In this document: piece by piece, positions 54,008 to 63,826 of the stretch
Layout of the letters: every line of letters begins with the position of its first letter
Numbering within the stretch: position 1 is the first letter of the stretch
Assembly: GCF_018383585.1 (NCBI RefSeq)
Contig: NZ_JAHAMK010000015.1
Coordinates: 1-64,000 of the forward strand
Direction of reading: 5' to 3'
Length of the DNA: 64,000 nucleotides
Origin: Microvirga sp. 3-52
GTDB lineage: Bacteria > Pseudomonadota > Alphaproteobacteria > Rhizobiales > Beijerinckiaceae
Translations under genes and position numbers: made by a program
Notes under the pieces: generated by a model
Databases searched by the model: none
The model's input: the letters and a program-made list of their open reading frames with translations, nothing else
What the model was told of the DNA's origin: nothing

Positions 54008-54778
54008 CTACCTCTCGCGGGAACGTGAGGATTGATGATCCTGCGCCACACTGTCAGTCTTCAAGGAAGCCGCCCGCCTGCCCTCCACCCGCCCCTGCCC
54101 TGTCGGGCAGAGATCGAGTACCGCGCAACGCTCACACGCGGGGCTCTTGAAGAAGCAGCAGCGCTGGCCGTGCAGCATCATGACCTCATGGTGGTCATAG
54201 ACCTGTTGTGCGTCCCACTCCTCGGGCAGCAGGGCGGCGAGCGCCGCGTGGGACGGCCCAACCGCTGTCGATTGTGGAATGAGGCCGGTGCGCTGCGCGA
54301 CCCGATGATGATGGCTGTCGACGGGAAGAGCCGCCTTGCGCAGCATCGAGAACGACAGCACCGCCGCGCTGGTCTTCGGCCCGATTCCCGGAATGCTCTC
54401 GAGCCACGCCCTCGCCTCCGCGACCGGCATGGCATCGAGAAAATCGAGCGAGAGGCTGCCATGCCGCTCCTCGATAGCGTGCAGCACCGCTTGCAGGCGT
54501 GGTGCCTTCTGCTCCGGCCAGGTCACGCCCTGGATCGCCTCCTCGACGTCCTCCGTCGGCGCGTTCATCATCGCGCACCAATCGGCATAGCGGGCCTTGA
54601 GCGCCTTGAAGGCGCGGCCCGAATCCGCGTTGCGGGTGCGATGGGACAGCAGCGACGAGATCAGCTCGCTCAACGGATCGAGGGCATGGAAATAGGGAAT
54701 CGGGCAGCCATAGACCTCGCAGAGGCGCTGGTGGATGATCAGCGCCTTCGCTTTCAGATCCTGCAGGTCCGGATTCAT
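54008..54778 (-). CDS. Endonuclease III-like DNA glycosylase
   Basis: A 256-residue HhH-GPD protein. The helix-hairpin-helix is at about 128-137 (SIPGIGPKTSAAV), with catalytic Lys135 and Asp154 (PVDSHHHRVAQR), as in bifunctional glycosylases. The 4Fe-4S ligands C208-x6-C215-x2-C218-x5-C224 are complete. The N-terminal substrate loop reads LLSHRTRNAD instead of the LSAQATD-type of classical Nth, so its base preference may differ. The last 25 residues are basic and poorly conserved. ATG 54778 is preferred to a GTG at 54814. A second Nth may be elsewhere. Confidence 0.87.
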   Translation of the reverse strand: MNPDLQDLKAKALIIHQRLCEVYGCPIPYFHALDPLSELISSLLSHRTRNADSGRAFKALKARYADWCAMMNAPTEDVEEAIQGVTWPEQKAPRLQAVLHAIEERHGSLSLDFLDAMPVAEARAWLESIPGIGPKTSAAVLSFSMLRKAALPVDSHHHRVAQRTGLIPQSTAVGPSHAALAALLPEEWDAQQVYDHHEVMMLHGQRCCFFKSPACERCAVLDLCPTGQGRVEGRRAASLKTDSVAQDHQSSRSRER

Positions 54779-54819
54779 CCCGGTGCAAGTCGCGAATCGG
54801 GAAAGTGGTTCCACATTCC

Positions 54820-54910
54820 CGTCATCACCGGCCTTGCGCCGGTGATCCGGATTCGCAAAGCGCGGCGCTTCACATCACCGGGAGGGCCGGGACAGGCCCG
54901 GCCATGACGT
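54820..54910. repeat. Composite repeat, family B (copy 3)
   Basis: CGTCATCACCGGCCTTGCGC then CGGTGATCCGGATTCGC forms the left hairpin, a middle GCGCGGCGCTTCACA follows, and the right hairpin is GGGCCGGGACAGGCCCGGCC with a CATGACGTCGTG end. It is the most complete copy, placed between the endonuclease gene and hslU. Confidence 0.8.
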
Positions 54911-54924
54911 CGTGCTTGTCCGCA

Positions 54925-56238
54925 TCATAGAATGAACCGGCTCAGATCCGTGTTCTTCGCCAGCGTCTCCACCTCGCCACGCACGTAAGATGCGTCGATG
55001 GTCACCGTCTCGCCCGAACGGTCCGGCGCCGTGAACGAGACATCGTCGAGCACCCGCTCCAGCACCGTCTGCAGGCGGCGGGCGCCGATGTTCTCGACCG
55101 AGTTGTTCACGTCGACAGCCACCTGCGCGAGCGCGTCGATGGCATCGTCCGTGAAGACCAGGCTCACGCCCTCGGTCTGCATCAGCGCCACGGATTGCTT
55201 GATCAGGCTCGCTTCGGTCTCCGTGAGGATGCGCTTGAAATCCTCCACCGTCAGCGGCGCGAGTTCGACGCGGATCGGCAACCGGCCCTGCAGTTCGGGC
55301 AGCAGGTCCGACGGCTTGGACACATGGAAGGCGCCGGACGCGATGAAGAGGATGTGATCGGTCTTCACCGGTCCGTATTTCGTCGACACGGTGGTGCCTT
55401 CGATCAGTGGCAGCAGATCGCGCTGCACGCCCTCGCGGGACACGTCGGCTCCGCCGCGGCTTTCTCGGGCGCAGATCTTGTCGATCTCGTCGAGGAACAC
55501 GATGCCGTTGTTCTCCACTTGGCGCAGCGCCTCCTGCACGATGGCGTCCTGATCGAGCAGCTTGTCGGCCTCCTCCGTCACGAGCGGGTCATAGGCCTCG
55601 CGCACGGTGGTGCGGCGCGTTTTCGCCCGTCCTCCGCCGAAGGCCTTGCCGAACATGTCGGAGAGATTGATCGCGCCCACCGATGCGCCGGGCATGCCGG
55701 GGATATCGAACATCGGCATCCCCTGCCCTCCGCCCGATTGCAGCTCGACTTCGATCTCCTTGTCGTCGAGTTCGTTGGCACGCAGCTTGCGGCGGAAGGA
55801 ATCGCGGGTTGCCGCGCTGGACGTGGAGCCGACGAGCGCATCGAGCACGCGCTCCTCCGCCGCCACATGCGCCTTGGCCTGAACCTGACGGCGGCGTTCG
55901 TCCTTCACGAGGCCGATGCCAATCTCCACGAGATCGCGCACGATCTGCTCCACGTCGCGACCGACATAGCCGACCTCCGTGAACTTGGTCGCCTCGATCT
56001 TGATGAACGGCGCACCCGCGAGCTTGGCGAGGCGCCGCGAGATCTCGGTCTTGCCGCAGCCGGTCGGGCCGATCATCAGAATGTTCTTCGGCGCGACTTC
56101 CTCACGTAAGCTACCTTCGAGCTGTTGCCGGCGCCAGCGGTTGCGCAACGCGATGGCGACCGCACGCTTGGCGTCGTTCTGGCCGACGATGTAGCGGTCG
56201 AGTTCGGAAACGATTTCGCGGGGAGAAAACGTGGTCAT
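54925..56238 (-). CDS. hslU: ATP-dependent protease ATPase subunit HslU
   Basis: A 437-residue AAA+ unfoldase of the HslUV protease. Walker A is at 57-64 (GPTGCGKT) and Walker B at about 250 ([10 protein letters not shown]), with [13 protein letters not shown] (about 91-103) as the pore loop region. The C-terminal NTDLSRFIL tail inserts into HslV on activation. The I-domain is shorter than in E. coli. Its start overlaps the HslV stop by four bases (ATGA), so translation is coupled. Confidence 0.97.
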   Translation of the reverse strand: MTTFSPREIVSELDRYIVGQNDAKRAVAIALRNRWRRQQLEGSLREEVAPKNILMIGPTGCGKTEISRRLAKLAGAPFIKIEATKFTEVGYVGRDVEQIVRDLVEIGIGLVKDERRRQVQAKAHVAAEERVLDALVGSTSSAATRDSFRRKLRANELDDKEIEVELQSGGGQGMPMFDIPGMPGASVGAINLSDMFGKAFGGGRAKTRRTTVREAYDPLVTEEADKLLDQDAIVQEALRQVENNGIVFLDEIDKICARESRGGADVSREGVQRDLLPLIEGTTVSTKYGPVKTDHILFIASGAFHVSKPSDLLPELQGRLPIRVELAPLTVEDFKRILTETEASLIKQSVALMQTEGVSLVFTDDAIDALAQVAVDVNNSVENIGARRLQTVLERVLDDVSFTAPDRSGETVTIDASYVRGEVETLAKNTDLSRFIL

Positions 56239-56789
56239 TCGATGTCCAAAGTCTCAATGACAATATTCGAGTTGGTGTAGACGCAGATCTCTGCCGCGAT
56301 GGCGAGGGACCGGCGCACGATGGCTTCCGCATCCATCTCGGCATCGGCCAGGGCGCGTGCGGCAGCCAAGGCATAATTGCCGCCGGAGCCGATGGCCATG
56401 ATGCCGTTTTCGGGCTCCAGCACGTCACCGGCGCCGGAGAGCAGCAGGCCCACCTCCTTGTCGGCGACGAGCATCATCGCCTCCAGGCGGCGCAGGTACC
56501 GGTCGGTACGCCAGTCCTTGGTAAGCTCGACGCAGGCCCGGGTGAGCTGCCCGGGATATTGCTCGAGCTTGGCCTCGAGGCGCTCGAACAGGGTGAAGGC
56601 ATCGGCCGTGGAGCCGGCAAAGCCGCCGATCACGCCGCCCTTGGCGAGGCGGCGGACTTTTCGCGCGTTGCCCTTGACGACGGTCTGGCCGAGGCTGACC
56701 TGACCATCGCCGCCGATGACGACGCGGCCGCCTTTGCGGACCATGAGGATCGTAGTGGCATGCATGCGGGGGGTAGCGTCTTCGGACAC
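56235..56789 (-). CDS. hslV: ATP-dependent protease peptidase subunit HslV
   Basis: A 184-residue Thr protease subunit. The N-terminal nucleophile is expected in [13 protein letters not shown], after processing of a propeptide of about nine to ten residues, longer than the single Met of E. coli. [19 protein letters not shown] and [19 protein letters not shown] are diagnostic. I chose GTG 56789 because GGAG lies about ten bases upstream; a TTG at 56798 is too close to it. It is first gene of the hslVU pair and divergent from hisB. Confidence 0.95.
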   Translation of the reverse strand: MSEDATPRMHATTILMVRKGGRVVIGGDGQVSLGQTVVKGNARKVRRLAKGGVIGGFAGSTADAFTLFERLEAKLEQYPGQLTRACVELTKDWRTDRYLRRLEAMMLVADKEVGLLLSGAGDVLEPENGIMAIGSGGNYALAAARALADAEMDAEAIVRRSLAIAAEICVYTNSNIVIETLDIE

Positions 56790-56944
56790 GAGGGTCAAAC
56801 TCCGGCGGGCGGGCAGAATCGGGGGCGGTCAGGGCCGTTTCAAGGCCTGACTTAATCACTGATCGGCCAAAAGCAACGCGGGTGGTATTTCTCGCCGTGG
56901 CTTGCTAGAAGGCCCGGTCTCTTGTTCCGCAAAGGATTTTGATG

Positions 56945-57532
56945 ATGCGCTCCGCGAGCGTCAGCCGTCGCACCGCCGAGACCGATGTCGCCCTGTCGAT
57001 TGCCCTGGACGGCACCGGCAAGGCCGAGATCTCCACGGGGGTCGGCTTCCTCGACCATATGCTCGAACTGTTTGCCCGACACGGTCTCTTCGACCTCACC
57101 GTGAAGGTGACCGGCGACCTGCATGTGGACCAGCATCATACGACCGAGGATACCGGGATCGCGCTCGGGCAGGCCATCCTGCAGGCGCTTGGCGATAAAA
57201 AGGGCATCTCGCGCTATGCGGACATCCATTGTCCGATGGACGAGACCTTGACGCGCGTCGCCCTCGACATATCGGGCCGCCCCTTCCTGGTGTTCCGGAC
57301 CACCTTCCCGACGGAGAAGATCGGCGTTTTCGACACCGAACTGGTGCGCGAGTTCCATCAGGCGTTTGCCATCAATGCGGGCCTGACCCTGCACGTGGAA
57401 ACGCTCTACGGCGAGAACAGCCACCATATTGCCGAGAGCTGCTTCAAGGGCTTGGCACGGGCCTTGCGTCAGGCGGTGGCACTGGACCCGGGGGAAGAGG
57501 GCCGCATTCCCTCCACCAAGGGTACGCTCTAA
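56945..57532 (+). CDS. hisB: Imidazoleglycerol-phosphate dehydratase HisB
   Basis: A 195-residue manganese enzyme of histidine synthesis (step six). Metal-binding repeats [25 protein letters not shown] and [12 protein letters not shown] are seen. It is the monofunctional type, without the phosphatase domain of E. coli HisB. ATG 56945 is chosen with AAAGGA eight bases upstream; two other in-frame starts lie at 56939 and 56942. It opens the his operon of this window. Confidence 0.96.
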   Translation: MRSASVSRRTAETDVALSIALDGTGKAEISTGVGFLDHMLELFARHGLFDLTVKVTGDLHVDQHHTTEDTGIALGQAILQALGDKKGISRYADIHCPMDETLTRVALDISGRPFLVFRTTFPTEKIGVFDTELVREFHQAFAINAGLTLHVETLYGENSHHIAESCFKGLARALRQAVALDPGEEGRIPSTKGTL

Positions 57533-57604
57533 ATCCGTTCAAGAAGCCTTGTCCGGCGGGTACGCCAGCGTCACCTCATCGGTAAGGTCCGAGGAAACGT
57601 CGCC

Positions 57605-58096
57605 ATGACCACCTATACCCTGCACCTCCCGCGCGATGCGCGGCCGGGTGACCCGAGCGCTTTGGATGAATCCGAGCTCGTGAAGGACGCCTTCTCCTGG
57701 GGAGCCTTCTTCTTCACCTTCCTGTGGTTCTTCTTTCACCGGCTGTGGCTTGCGGGCTTTGCCGTTCTGATCCTCGTTTTCGCCTTCGGCGGCATCCTGG
57801 CCGTACTCGACGTGCATCCGCTCGCCGGCACCGTGGCTCAGCTTCTGCTGCAGAGCCTGATCGGCCTTGAGGCCAACAGCCTGCGGCGCTGGACGCTCGC
57901 GCGCCATGGCCGCCCGGCGGTCGATGCAGTGGCGGGTGCCGACCAGGACGAGGCGGAGGCCAAGGCCTTTGCCCGCTGGCTCGAGGCCAGGCCGCCCTCC
58001 CTGCCCCGCAACCCGGCGCCCTCAGGCGTCCTGCCCATCCCACGAAGGTCCGAGCCGGTGATCGGTCTCTTCCCCGATGCGGAGCGTCCCCGGTGA
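57605..58096 (+). CDS. DUF2628 membrane protein in the his operon
   Basis: A 163-residue protein. An N-terminal basic/acidic segment ([18 protein letters not shown]) leads into two or three hydrophobic helices (about 30-50, 52-70, 78-95), characteristic of DUF2628. The tail after residue 110 is hydrophilic and Pro/Arg-rich. It lies between hisB and hisH, overlapping hisH by GTGA, the position reported in related genomes. It has no known role in histidine synthesis; it may simply be co-transcribed. Confidence 0.88.
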   Translation: MTTYTLHLPRDARPGDPSALDESELVKDAFSWGAFFFTFLWFFFHRLWLAGFAVLILVFAFGGILAVLDVHPLAGTVAQLLLQSLIGLEANSLRRWTLARHGRPAVDAVAGADQDEAEAKAFARWLEARPPSLPRNPAPSGVLPIPRRSEPVIGLFPDAERPR

Positions 58097-58743
58097 GCGT
58101 CGTCATCATCGATTACGGGTCCGGCAACCTGCACTCCGCCGCCAAGGCCTTCGAGCGGGCGGCCCGGGAGGCGGAGCTCGACCTTGCCATCTCGGTCTCG
58201 TCCGACCCGACCCTCGTCGCCACGGCCGACCGGATCGTGCTGCCGGGCGTCGGCGCCTTCGCCGATTGCCGCCGCGGCCTCGATTCCGTGCACGGCATGG
58301 TGGAAGTGCTGCAGCGGCGCGTCCACGAGGACAAGCGTCCGTTCTTCGGCATCTGCGTCGGCATGCAGCTCATGGCCACACGGGGTCTCGAGCACACCAC
58401 GAGCTACGGCCTCGACTGGATCCACGGCGACGTAAAGCCCATCCAGCCGAGCGATCCTCACCTGAAGATCCCCCATATGGGCTGGAATACGCTGACCCAG
58501 GTCAAGCCGCATCCATTGCTCGACGGCATCCCGACCGGGCCGGACGGATTGCACGCCTATTTCGTGCATTCCTATGCGCTCTCCCCGACAGATCCGGCCA
58601 ACGTGGTCGCCACTGCCGATTACGGCGGCCCGGTCACGGCTATCGTCGGACGGGACAATCTCGTCGGCACCCAGTTTCATCCGGAAAAGAGCCAGGCGCT
58701 CGGCCTCAAGCTCATCGCCAATTTTTTGAGGTGGCGCCCGTGA
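58093..58743 (+). CDS. hisH: Imidazole glycerol phosphate synthase glutaminase subunit HisH
   Basis: A 216-residue class I glutamine amidotransferase that feeds ammonia to HisF. The nucleophile Cys is in [11 protein letters not shown] (near residue 80) and the His-Glu pair in TQFHPEKSQ near the C-terminus. GTG start overlaps the DUF2628 stop, and the stop overlaps the hisA start, so translation is coupled at both ends. Confidence 0.96.
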   Translation: MSVVIIDYGSGNLHSAAKAFERAAREAELDLAISVSSDPTLVATADRIVLPGVGAFADCRRGLDSVHGMVEVLQRRVHEDKRPFFGICVGMQLMATRGLEHTTSYGLDWIHGDVKPIQPSDPHLKIPHMGWNTLTQVKPHPLLDGIPTGPDGLHAYFVHSYALSPTDPANVVATADYGGPVTAIVGRDNLVGTQFHPEKSQALGLKLIANFLRWRP

Positions 58744-59483
58744 TCCTTTATCCTGCCATCGATCTCAAAGAGGGCCGCTGCGTCCGCCTTGTCCAGGGCG
58801 ACATGGACCAGGCCACCGTATTCAACGACGACCCGGCCGACCAGGCCGCCACCTTCGAGGCTCAGGGCTTCGAGTGGCTGCACGTGGTCGATCTCGACGG
58901 CGCCTTCGCCGGCAAGCCGATGAATGCGGCGGCCGTCGAGGAAATCTTGAAGCGGGTGAAAATTCCCGTGCAGCTCGGCGGCGGCATCCGCGACATGAAG
59001 ACCGTGGAGGGCTGGCTCGGGAAGGGCGTGTCCCGGGTGATCATCGGCACGGCCGCCGTGCGCGATCCCGCCTTCGTGCGGGAGGCCGCCCGCCTCCATC
59101 CGGGCAAGATCGCGGTCGGCATCGACGCCAAGGACGGGCTGGTCGCCGTCGAGGGCTGGGCCCAGACCTCGACCCTGTCGGCGGAAGAGCTCGGCCGCCG
59201 GTTCGAGGATGCGGGCGTCGCCGCCATCATCTACACCGACATCGCCCGCGACGGCATTCTCAAAGGCCTCAACTTCCCGATGACCTTGGGGCTCGCCCGC
59301 GCCGTTTCGATCCCGGTCATCGCCTCGGGAGGCCTTGCCTCCATGGCCGATATCGAGCGCCTGACCCAACCCGATTGCGCCGTCCTCGACGGCGCCATCT
59401 CCGGCCGTGCCCTCTATGACGGACGCATCGATCCGGAAGAAGCGCTGGCGCTGCTCCGCTCCGTGCGCAAGGAACCTGCCTGA
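58740..59483 (+). CDS. hisA: ProFAR isomerase HisA
   Basis: A 247-residue (beta/alpha)8 barrel enzyme of step four of histidine synthesis. The catalytic Asp pair is in [16 protein letters not shown] (residue about 8) and [13 protein letters not shown] (about 163). GTG 58740 is the start because it overlaps the hisH stop; a much longer open frame upstream in the same frame is only the hisH shadow. The stop overlaps the hisF ATG by one base. Confidence 0.96.
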   Translation: MILYPAIDLKEGRCVRLVQGDMDQATVFNDDPADQAATFEAQGFEWLHVVDLDGAFAGKPMNAAAVEEILKRVKIPVQLGGGIRDMKTVEGWLGKGVSRVIIGTAAVRDPAFVREAARLHPGKIAVGIDAKDGLVAVEGWAQTSTLSAEELGRRFEDAGVAAIIYTDIARDGILKGLNFPMTLGLARAVSIPVIASGGLASMADIERLTQPDCAVLDGAISGRALYDGRIDPEEALALLRSVRKEPA

Positions 59484-60304
59484 TGCTCAAAGTGCGTCTC
59501 ATTCCCTGCCTGGATGTGAAGGACGGGCGCGTCGTGAAGGGCGTGCAGTTCGTCGACCTCGTCGATGCGGGCGATCCGGTGGAAGCTGCGAAGGCCTACG
59601 ATGCCGCCGGGGCCGACGAGCTGTGCTTTCTCGACATCACCGCGAGCCACGAGGCGAGGGGGATTCTGCTCGACGTGGTGCAGCGTACGGCGGAGGCCTG
59701 CTTCATGCCGCTCACCGTCGGCGGCGGCGTCCGCACGGTGGAGGATATCCGCAGGCTCCTGCTCGCCGGGGCCGACAAGGTCTCGATCAACACCGCCGCG
59801 GTGAAGAACCCGGATTTCGTGCGCGAGGCTTCCGAAAAATTCGGCAACCAATGCATCGTCGTCGCCATCGACGCCAAGAAGGTCTCGGCGACAAGTGAAG
59901 AGCCGCGCTGGGAGATCTTCACCCATGGCGGGCGCAATGCCACCGGCCTCGACGCCATCGCGTTCGCCAGGCAGGTGGCGGAACGCGGGGCAGGGGAGCT
60001 TCTGGTCACCTCCATGGACCGGGACGGCACCAAGGGCGGCTATGACCTCGCCCTCGTGCGCGCCATCGCAGATGCGGTCTCCGTGCCGGTCATCGCGTCC
60101 GGCGGCGTCGGCAATCTCGACCACCTGGTCGACGGCGTCGAGAAGGGCCATGCCAGCGCCGTGCTCGCCGCCTCGATCTTCCACTTCGGCACGCACACGA
60201 TCGGCGAGGCCAAGGGCTACATGGCCGACAAGGGCCTGAAGATGCGGCTCGACGAGCCGGCGCAGAATGCTTCGGCCCGAGCAACGGGCATGACCTTGTC
60301 GTAG
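59483..60304 (+). CDS. hisF: Imidazole glycerol phosphate synthase cyclase subunit HisF
   Basis: A 273-residue (beta/alpha)8 cyclase that uses ammonia from HisH. The catalytic Asp are in [14 protein letters not shown] (D11) and VVAIDAKKV (about D130). The barrel end [23 protein letters not shown] is typical. An insertion near [16 protein letters not shown] is usual for alphaproteobacteria. A gap of 51 bases with no hairpin separates it from map. Confidence 0.97.
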   Translation: MLKVRLIPCLDVKDGRVVKGVQFVDLVDAGDPVEAAKAYDAAGADELCFLDITASHEARGILLDVVQRTAEACFMPLTVGGGVRTVEDIRRLLLAGADKVSINTAAVKNPDFVREASEKFGNQCIVVAIDAKKVSATSEEPRWEIFTHGGRNATGLDAIAFARQVAERGAGELLVTSMDRDGTKGGYDLALVRAIADAVSVPVIASGGVGNLDHLVDGVEKGHASAVLAASIFHFGTHTIGEAKGYMADKGLKMRLDEPAQNASARATGMTLS

Positions 60305-60355
60305 AAGCGTTGTTTCCGAACCCAAGGATGCATCAAACAAGAAAGCATCAGGATA

Positions 60356-61105
60356 TTGACCGTTTCCAGTGACGAAGACCTCATCAAGCTGCAGGAAATC
60401 GGCAGGATCGTCGCCAATACCCTTGAGGCCATGGGTGCGGCGCTGGAATCGGGAATGACGACCGCTGAACTCGACGCAATCGGCCGTCGACTTCTTGAGG
60501 AAGCCGGCGCCATACCTGGCCCCGAACTGGCTTACGGCTTCCCTGGCGCGACCTGCATCAGCGTGAATGAGCAGATCGCCCATGGTATTCCCGGATCTCG
60601 CAGGATCGAGGCGGGCGATCTCGTCAATATCGATATCTCGGCGGAAAAGAATGGGGTTTATGCCGATACCGGCGCTTCCTTTGCGGTGCCGCCGATCTCC
60701 AATGCCATCAGGCGCCTGTGCCGGGACGGGCGCCGCGCCATGTGGATCGGTTTGCGCCAGGTCGGCTCCAGCAGGCCGATGGCCGGAATCGGCGAAGCCA
60801 TCGGAAAATTTGCGCAGAAGAACGGCTATACCCTCGTCCGCAACCTGGCGAGCCATGGTATCGGCCATTCCCTGCATGAGGAGCCGAAGGAGATCGCCAC
60901 CTGGCCCGACCGCTCGGAGCACCGGATCATGGAGGAGGGGCTCGTCTTCACCGTCGAGCCGTTCCTGTCCCTGGGGGCGGAATGGGCCGAGGACGGTGAC
61001 GATTCCTGGACCCTGCTCAGCCAGCCTCGCGCGCTCACGGTCCAGTATGAACACACGGTCGTTGCAACCCGCAATGGCCCCCTCGTCTTGACCCTGCCGG
61101 GATGA
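60356..61105 (+). CDS. map: Methionine aminopeptidase, type I, embedded in the his operon
   Basis: A 249-residue metallo-aminopeptidase. The five metal ligands are in place: D93, D104, H171, E201 and E232 ([45 protein letters not shown]), with H76 in the substrate site. Several positions differ from housekeeping MAP (SHGIGH-SLH rather than GHGIGR-FH), so it may be a paralogue with another peptide preference. TTG 60356 is the start, with only a weak ribosome site. It lies between hisF and hisE on the same strand. Confidence 0.9.
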   Translation: MTVSSDEDLIKLQEIGRIVANTLEAMGAALESGMTTAELDAIGRRLLEEAGAIPGPELAYGFPGATCISVNEQIAHGIPGSRRIEAGDLVNIDISAEKNGVYADTGASFAVPPISNAIRRLCRDGRRAMWIGLRQVGSSRPMAGIGEAIGKFAQKNGYTLVRNLASHGIGHSLHEEPKEIATWPDRSEHRIMEEGLVFTVEPFLSLGAEWAEDGDDSWTLLSQPRALTVQYEHTVVATRNGPLVLTLPG

Positions 61106-61112
61106 TGCGATC

Positions 61113-61433
61113 ATGACCACGTTCACCCTCGACGACCTCGCCCGCATCGTGGCCGAACGCGCCGCAGCGCCGGCGACCGAATCCTATACGGCCAAGCTGA
61201 TCGCGGGCGGGCCGGCCAAAGCGGCCAAGAAGCTGGGCGAGGAGGCGGTGGAAGCCGCCATCGCGGCCGTCGAGGGCGACCGGCGGAATCTCACGGCGGA
61301 AGTCGCGGACGTGCTGTATCATCTTTTGGTCGTGTTGCAGGGCGCGAACATTCCGCTAAGTGACGTCATGGCCGAACTGGAGCGCCGCACGGCGCAGTCG
61401 GGTCTTGCGGAGAAGGCCGCGCGCAAGACTTAA
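61113..61433 (+). CDS. hisE: Phosphoribosyl-ATP pyrophosphatase HisE
   Basis: A 106-residue MazG-like hydrolase of the second step of histidine synthesis. The segment [36 protein letters not shown] carries the metal-binding EExxE and ExxD motifs. It is the stand-alone HisE form, not fused to HisI. It starts eight bases after map, which supports co-transcription. HisI is not in the window. Confidence 0.95.
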   Translation: MTTFTLDDLARIVAERAAAPATESYTAKLIAGGPAKAAKKLGEEAVEAAIAAVEGDRRNLTAEVADVLYHLLVVLQGANIPLSDVMAELERRTAQSGLAEKAARKT

Positions 61434-61454
61434 AAATGGAAAGAGGTGGTTCGC

Positions 61455-62432
61455 ATGGACCAGCCTAACCTGATGTCCACCGCCGAGGACGACGATGGCC
61501 TCTCGCCCTATCGCACCTTCTCGCGCGACGAATGGGCCAAGCTGCGGGCCGACGCGCCGATGACGCTGACCGCCGACGAGGTCATGCGGCTGCAATCCCT
61601 CAACGATCCGATCTCCATCGACGAGGTGGCGGCGATCTACCTGCCGCTCTCGCGCCTCCTGTCCCTCTACGTCGCGGCCACGCAAGGCCTGTTCAAGGCG
61701 ACCCAGCGCTTCCTCCTCGCGGAGCATCAGGAGAAGGTGCCCTACATCATCGGCGTGGCGGGCTCGGTCGCGGTCGGCAAATCCACCACGGCCCGCGTGC
61801 TCAAGGCGCTTCTCGCCCGCTGGCCCAACACGCCGAAGGTCGACCTCGTCACCACGGACGGCTTTCTCCTGCCCAATGCGGAGCTGACGCGGCTCGGGTT
61901 GATGGAGCGCAAGGGTTTTCCGGAGAGCTACGACACGGGAAAGCTCCTGCACTTCCTCGCCGACATCAAGGCCGGCAAGCGAAACGTGAAGGCGCCGCTC
62001 TATTCCCACCTGGTCTATGACGTGGTGCCCGGCGAGGAGACGACGGTCGACCGGCCGGACATCCTGATCGTCGAAGGGCTGAACGTGCTCCAGCCCGCGC
62101 GCATGCCCAAGGACGGCACGGCCATTCCCTTCGTGTCCGATTTCTTCGACTTCTCGGTCTATATCGACGCCGACGAGGAGGACCTGCACCGCTGGTACGT
62201 GAACCGGTTCCTGCGCCTGCGCCACACGGCCTTCCGTGATCCGCTGTCCTATTTCCGGCGTTATGCGGAACTCGCGGAGGCGGAGGCCATCGCCATCGCG
62301 GACGGGCTGTGGAACCGCATCAACCTGGTGAACCTGCAGGAAAACATCGTTCCGACCCGCCAGCGGGCGAGCCTGATCCTGAAGAAGGGCCCGAGCCATC
62401 GGATCGAGACGGTGGCGCTGAGACGGCTCTGA
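61455..62432 (+). CDS. coaA: Type I pantothenate kinase
   Basis: A 325-residue kinase for the first step of CoA synthesis. The P-loop is [16 protein letters not shown] (about residue 100), followed by [11 protein letters not shown] and the pantothenate region [13 protein letters not shown]. The C-terminus [21 protein letters not shown] is characteristic. ATG 61455 has AAGAGG eight bases upstream; a GTG at 61446 overlaps that site. The hisE-coaA order is common in the Hyphomicrobiales. Confidence 0.95.
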   Translation: MDQPNLMSTAEDDDGLSPYRTFSRDEWAKLRADAPMTLTADEVMRLQSLNDPISIDEVAAIYLPLSRLLSLYVAATQGLFKATQRFLLAEHQEKVPYIIGVAGSVAVGKSTTARVLKALLARWPNTPKVDLVTTDGFLLPNAELTRLGLMERKGFPESYDTGKLLHFLADIKAGKRNVKAPLYSHLVYDVVPGEETTVDRPDILIVEGLNVLQPARMPKDGTAIPFVSDFFDFSVYIDADEEDLHRWYVNRFLRLRHTAFRDPLSYFRRYAELAEAEAIAIADGLWNRINLVNLQENIVPTRQRASLILKKGPSHRIETVALRRL

Positions 62433-62461
62433 GCATCGGGTCCAAAGCTTACATGATGCGC
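62431..62461. repeat. Degenerate family A repeat
   Basis: GAGCATCGGGTCCAAAGC at the coaA stop and ATGATGCGCTAG at the far end are the outer arms of the family A element with most of the centre lost. Confidence 0.5.
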
Positions 62462-63525
62462 TAGTCCTGGAGGGTCGTGCCCACGCGGCGCACCGTCGAG
62501 AAGCGGCTCTTGGCGTAAACGGACGTGTAGGGCACCTGGACATATTCGAGCGTCTTGCGGGCTGCCCAGCCGGGAAGCGTGTCCCTGTACCGGGCGAAAT
62601 TCGGATTGGGGCCCGTTCCGAAGAGCACCTCGTTGAGATTCAGCCCGATCCCGACATAGAAGGATCGCTCGATCGGATAGCCGAGCGCCCGCTCCTTCTC
62701 CTCGAAACCGCGCGCATCGAAACCGGCGTGCAATTCGGCATAGCGCAGCGGCGTGTTCTTGAGTGTTTCGAATCCGCTGCCCTTCAGAGCCATGATGTAG
62801 CGCTGGCGCTCGTATGGCGGGAGGATGCCGTTCTCTCCTGTGATGCCGGGACGTTCATAGCTTGCGGGCGTGTACATAAAGCGCCAGTCCAGCTTCTCCC
62901 GCAGCCCGGGAATGGTATTCCGGAACACGGAGAAGAGCGCACCGACGCCGTTGGCCACGATGTCCTCGCGCGAGAAGCGGTGCCGGCCGGTGAAGCCGTC
63001 CATCGTTTCGGCAAGGCCCATGATGCTGAATGCGACGAGTGCGGCTGTGATCGGGGCGCCCATGGGATTCGACGCATTGGCGCGAATCCTGTCTGTCAGG
63101 AGGTCGGCGATGACATAAGTCGAGAAGGAGTGGCCGATCTTGTCCATTCCGCCGTGGCGCGTGTTCTTGGAAAACCATCCCTCTTCGATGGTCTGAAACC
63201 CGGAAGTGTTGCCCCAGTCCCAGTCCTTGAATCCGACGACGGCAAATCCTGCTCCAACGAGGGCCAGCTCCCACCGGATCGCATGCAGATGATCGCCCAG
63301 CTGGCTGAATGAGTAGAATGTCGGAGGGACCGGAGCTGCTCCGAGACTCGCTTGCGTGGTCGGCATAGCCGTGCCGGCCGCGACCGCCGGCGTTCTCGCA
63401 GATTGCCCCTTTGCTCGGGCCATGGGGCGGAGTTCCGATGGTCCGCTCGGTTGCGCCAGGGATGTCTCAGGGCGCAGAACCGCGCCCAGGATGGCAAGGC
63501 AAGCGACGAAGGCGACCACCCGCAT
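62461..63525 (-). CDS. Secreted DUF2279-like protein
   Basis: A 354-residue exported protein. The signal peptide is MRVVAFVACLAILGAVLRPETSLA with cleavage near SLA. A Pro/Ala-rich linker (about 27-65) precedes the domain, which contains GGMDKIGHSFSTYVIADLLTD near residue 125 and FSREDIVANGVGALFSVFR near 185. These resemble DUF2279, the family of E. coli YfiM. The C-terminal half (about 210-354) has the pattern of a membrane-associated beta-rich extension and repeats of YxxLHAGFDARGF. Function is unknown. It is convergent with coaA. Confidence 0.75.
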   Translation of the reverse strand: MRVVAFVACLAILGAVLRPETSLAQPSGPSELRPMARAKGQSARTPAVAAGTAMPTTQASLGAAPVPPTFYSFSQLGDHLHAIRWELALVGAGFAVVGFKDWDWGNTSGFQTIEEGWFSKNTRHGGMDKIGHSFSTYVIADLLTDRIRANASNPMGAPITAALVAFSIMGLAETMDGFTGRHRFSREDIVANGVGALFSVFRNTIPGLREKLDWRFMYTPASYERPGITGENGILPPYERQRYIMALKGSGFETLKNTPLRYAELHAGFDARGFEEKERALGYPIERSFYVGIGLNLNEVLFGTGPNPNFARYRDTLPGWAARKTLEYVQVPYTSVYAKSRFSTVRRVGTTLQD

Positions 63526-63826
63526 TGGCCGATCCTCTTCCAGAGCCCCCTGGTATCACCTTTCTATGGCAGGTGGCGGAACACAACCCCCTTGGCGGAA
63601 GCGATCTGCCGCAGCGGACGGAACGCGCCGGTGAACGTCAACAGAGTCTTAAGGCGCAAAGGCCGTCACGGTGGGACCGAAAGTCCGCGCTCAATGATGC
63701 GCCAGTCGAGAGAAGGTGCATCGGCACTGATTTCCAAAAGTGAATCCGCTGATAGGTCCGGCGTTTTAGGTGTCCCCAACCATTTCATAACCTTGGGCGT
63801 TGTGCCTTCAGAGGAATGGAGGACAC
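63526..63826. other. Divergent intergenic region
   Basis: No gene is seen in these 301 bases between the DUF2279-like gene (leftward) and the right-edge gene (rightward). It should hold both promoters. No clear GGAAC...CGTT pair or repeat copy was found. Confidence 0.4.

Noticed and set aside
59414-61147. Minus-strand open frame of 577 codons opposite hisF and map
   Set aside because: Antisense shadow; the plus-strand genes have all catalytic residues.
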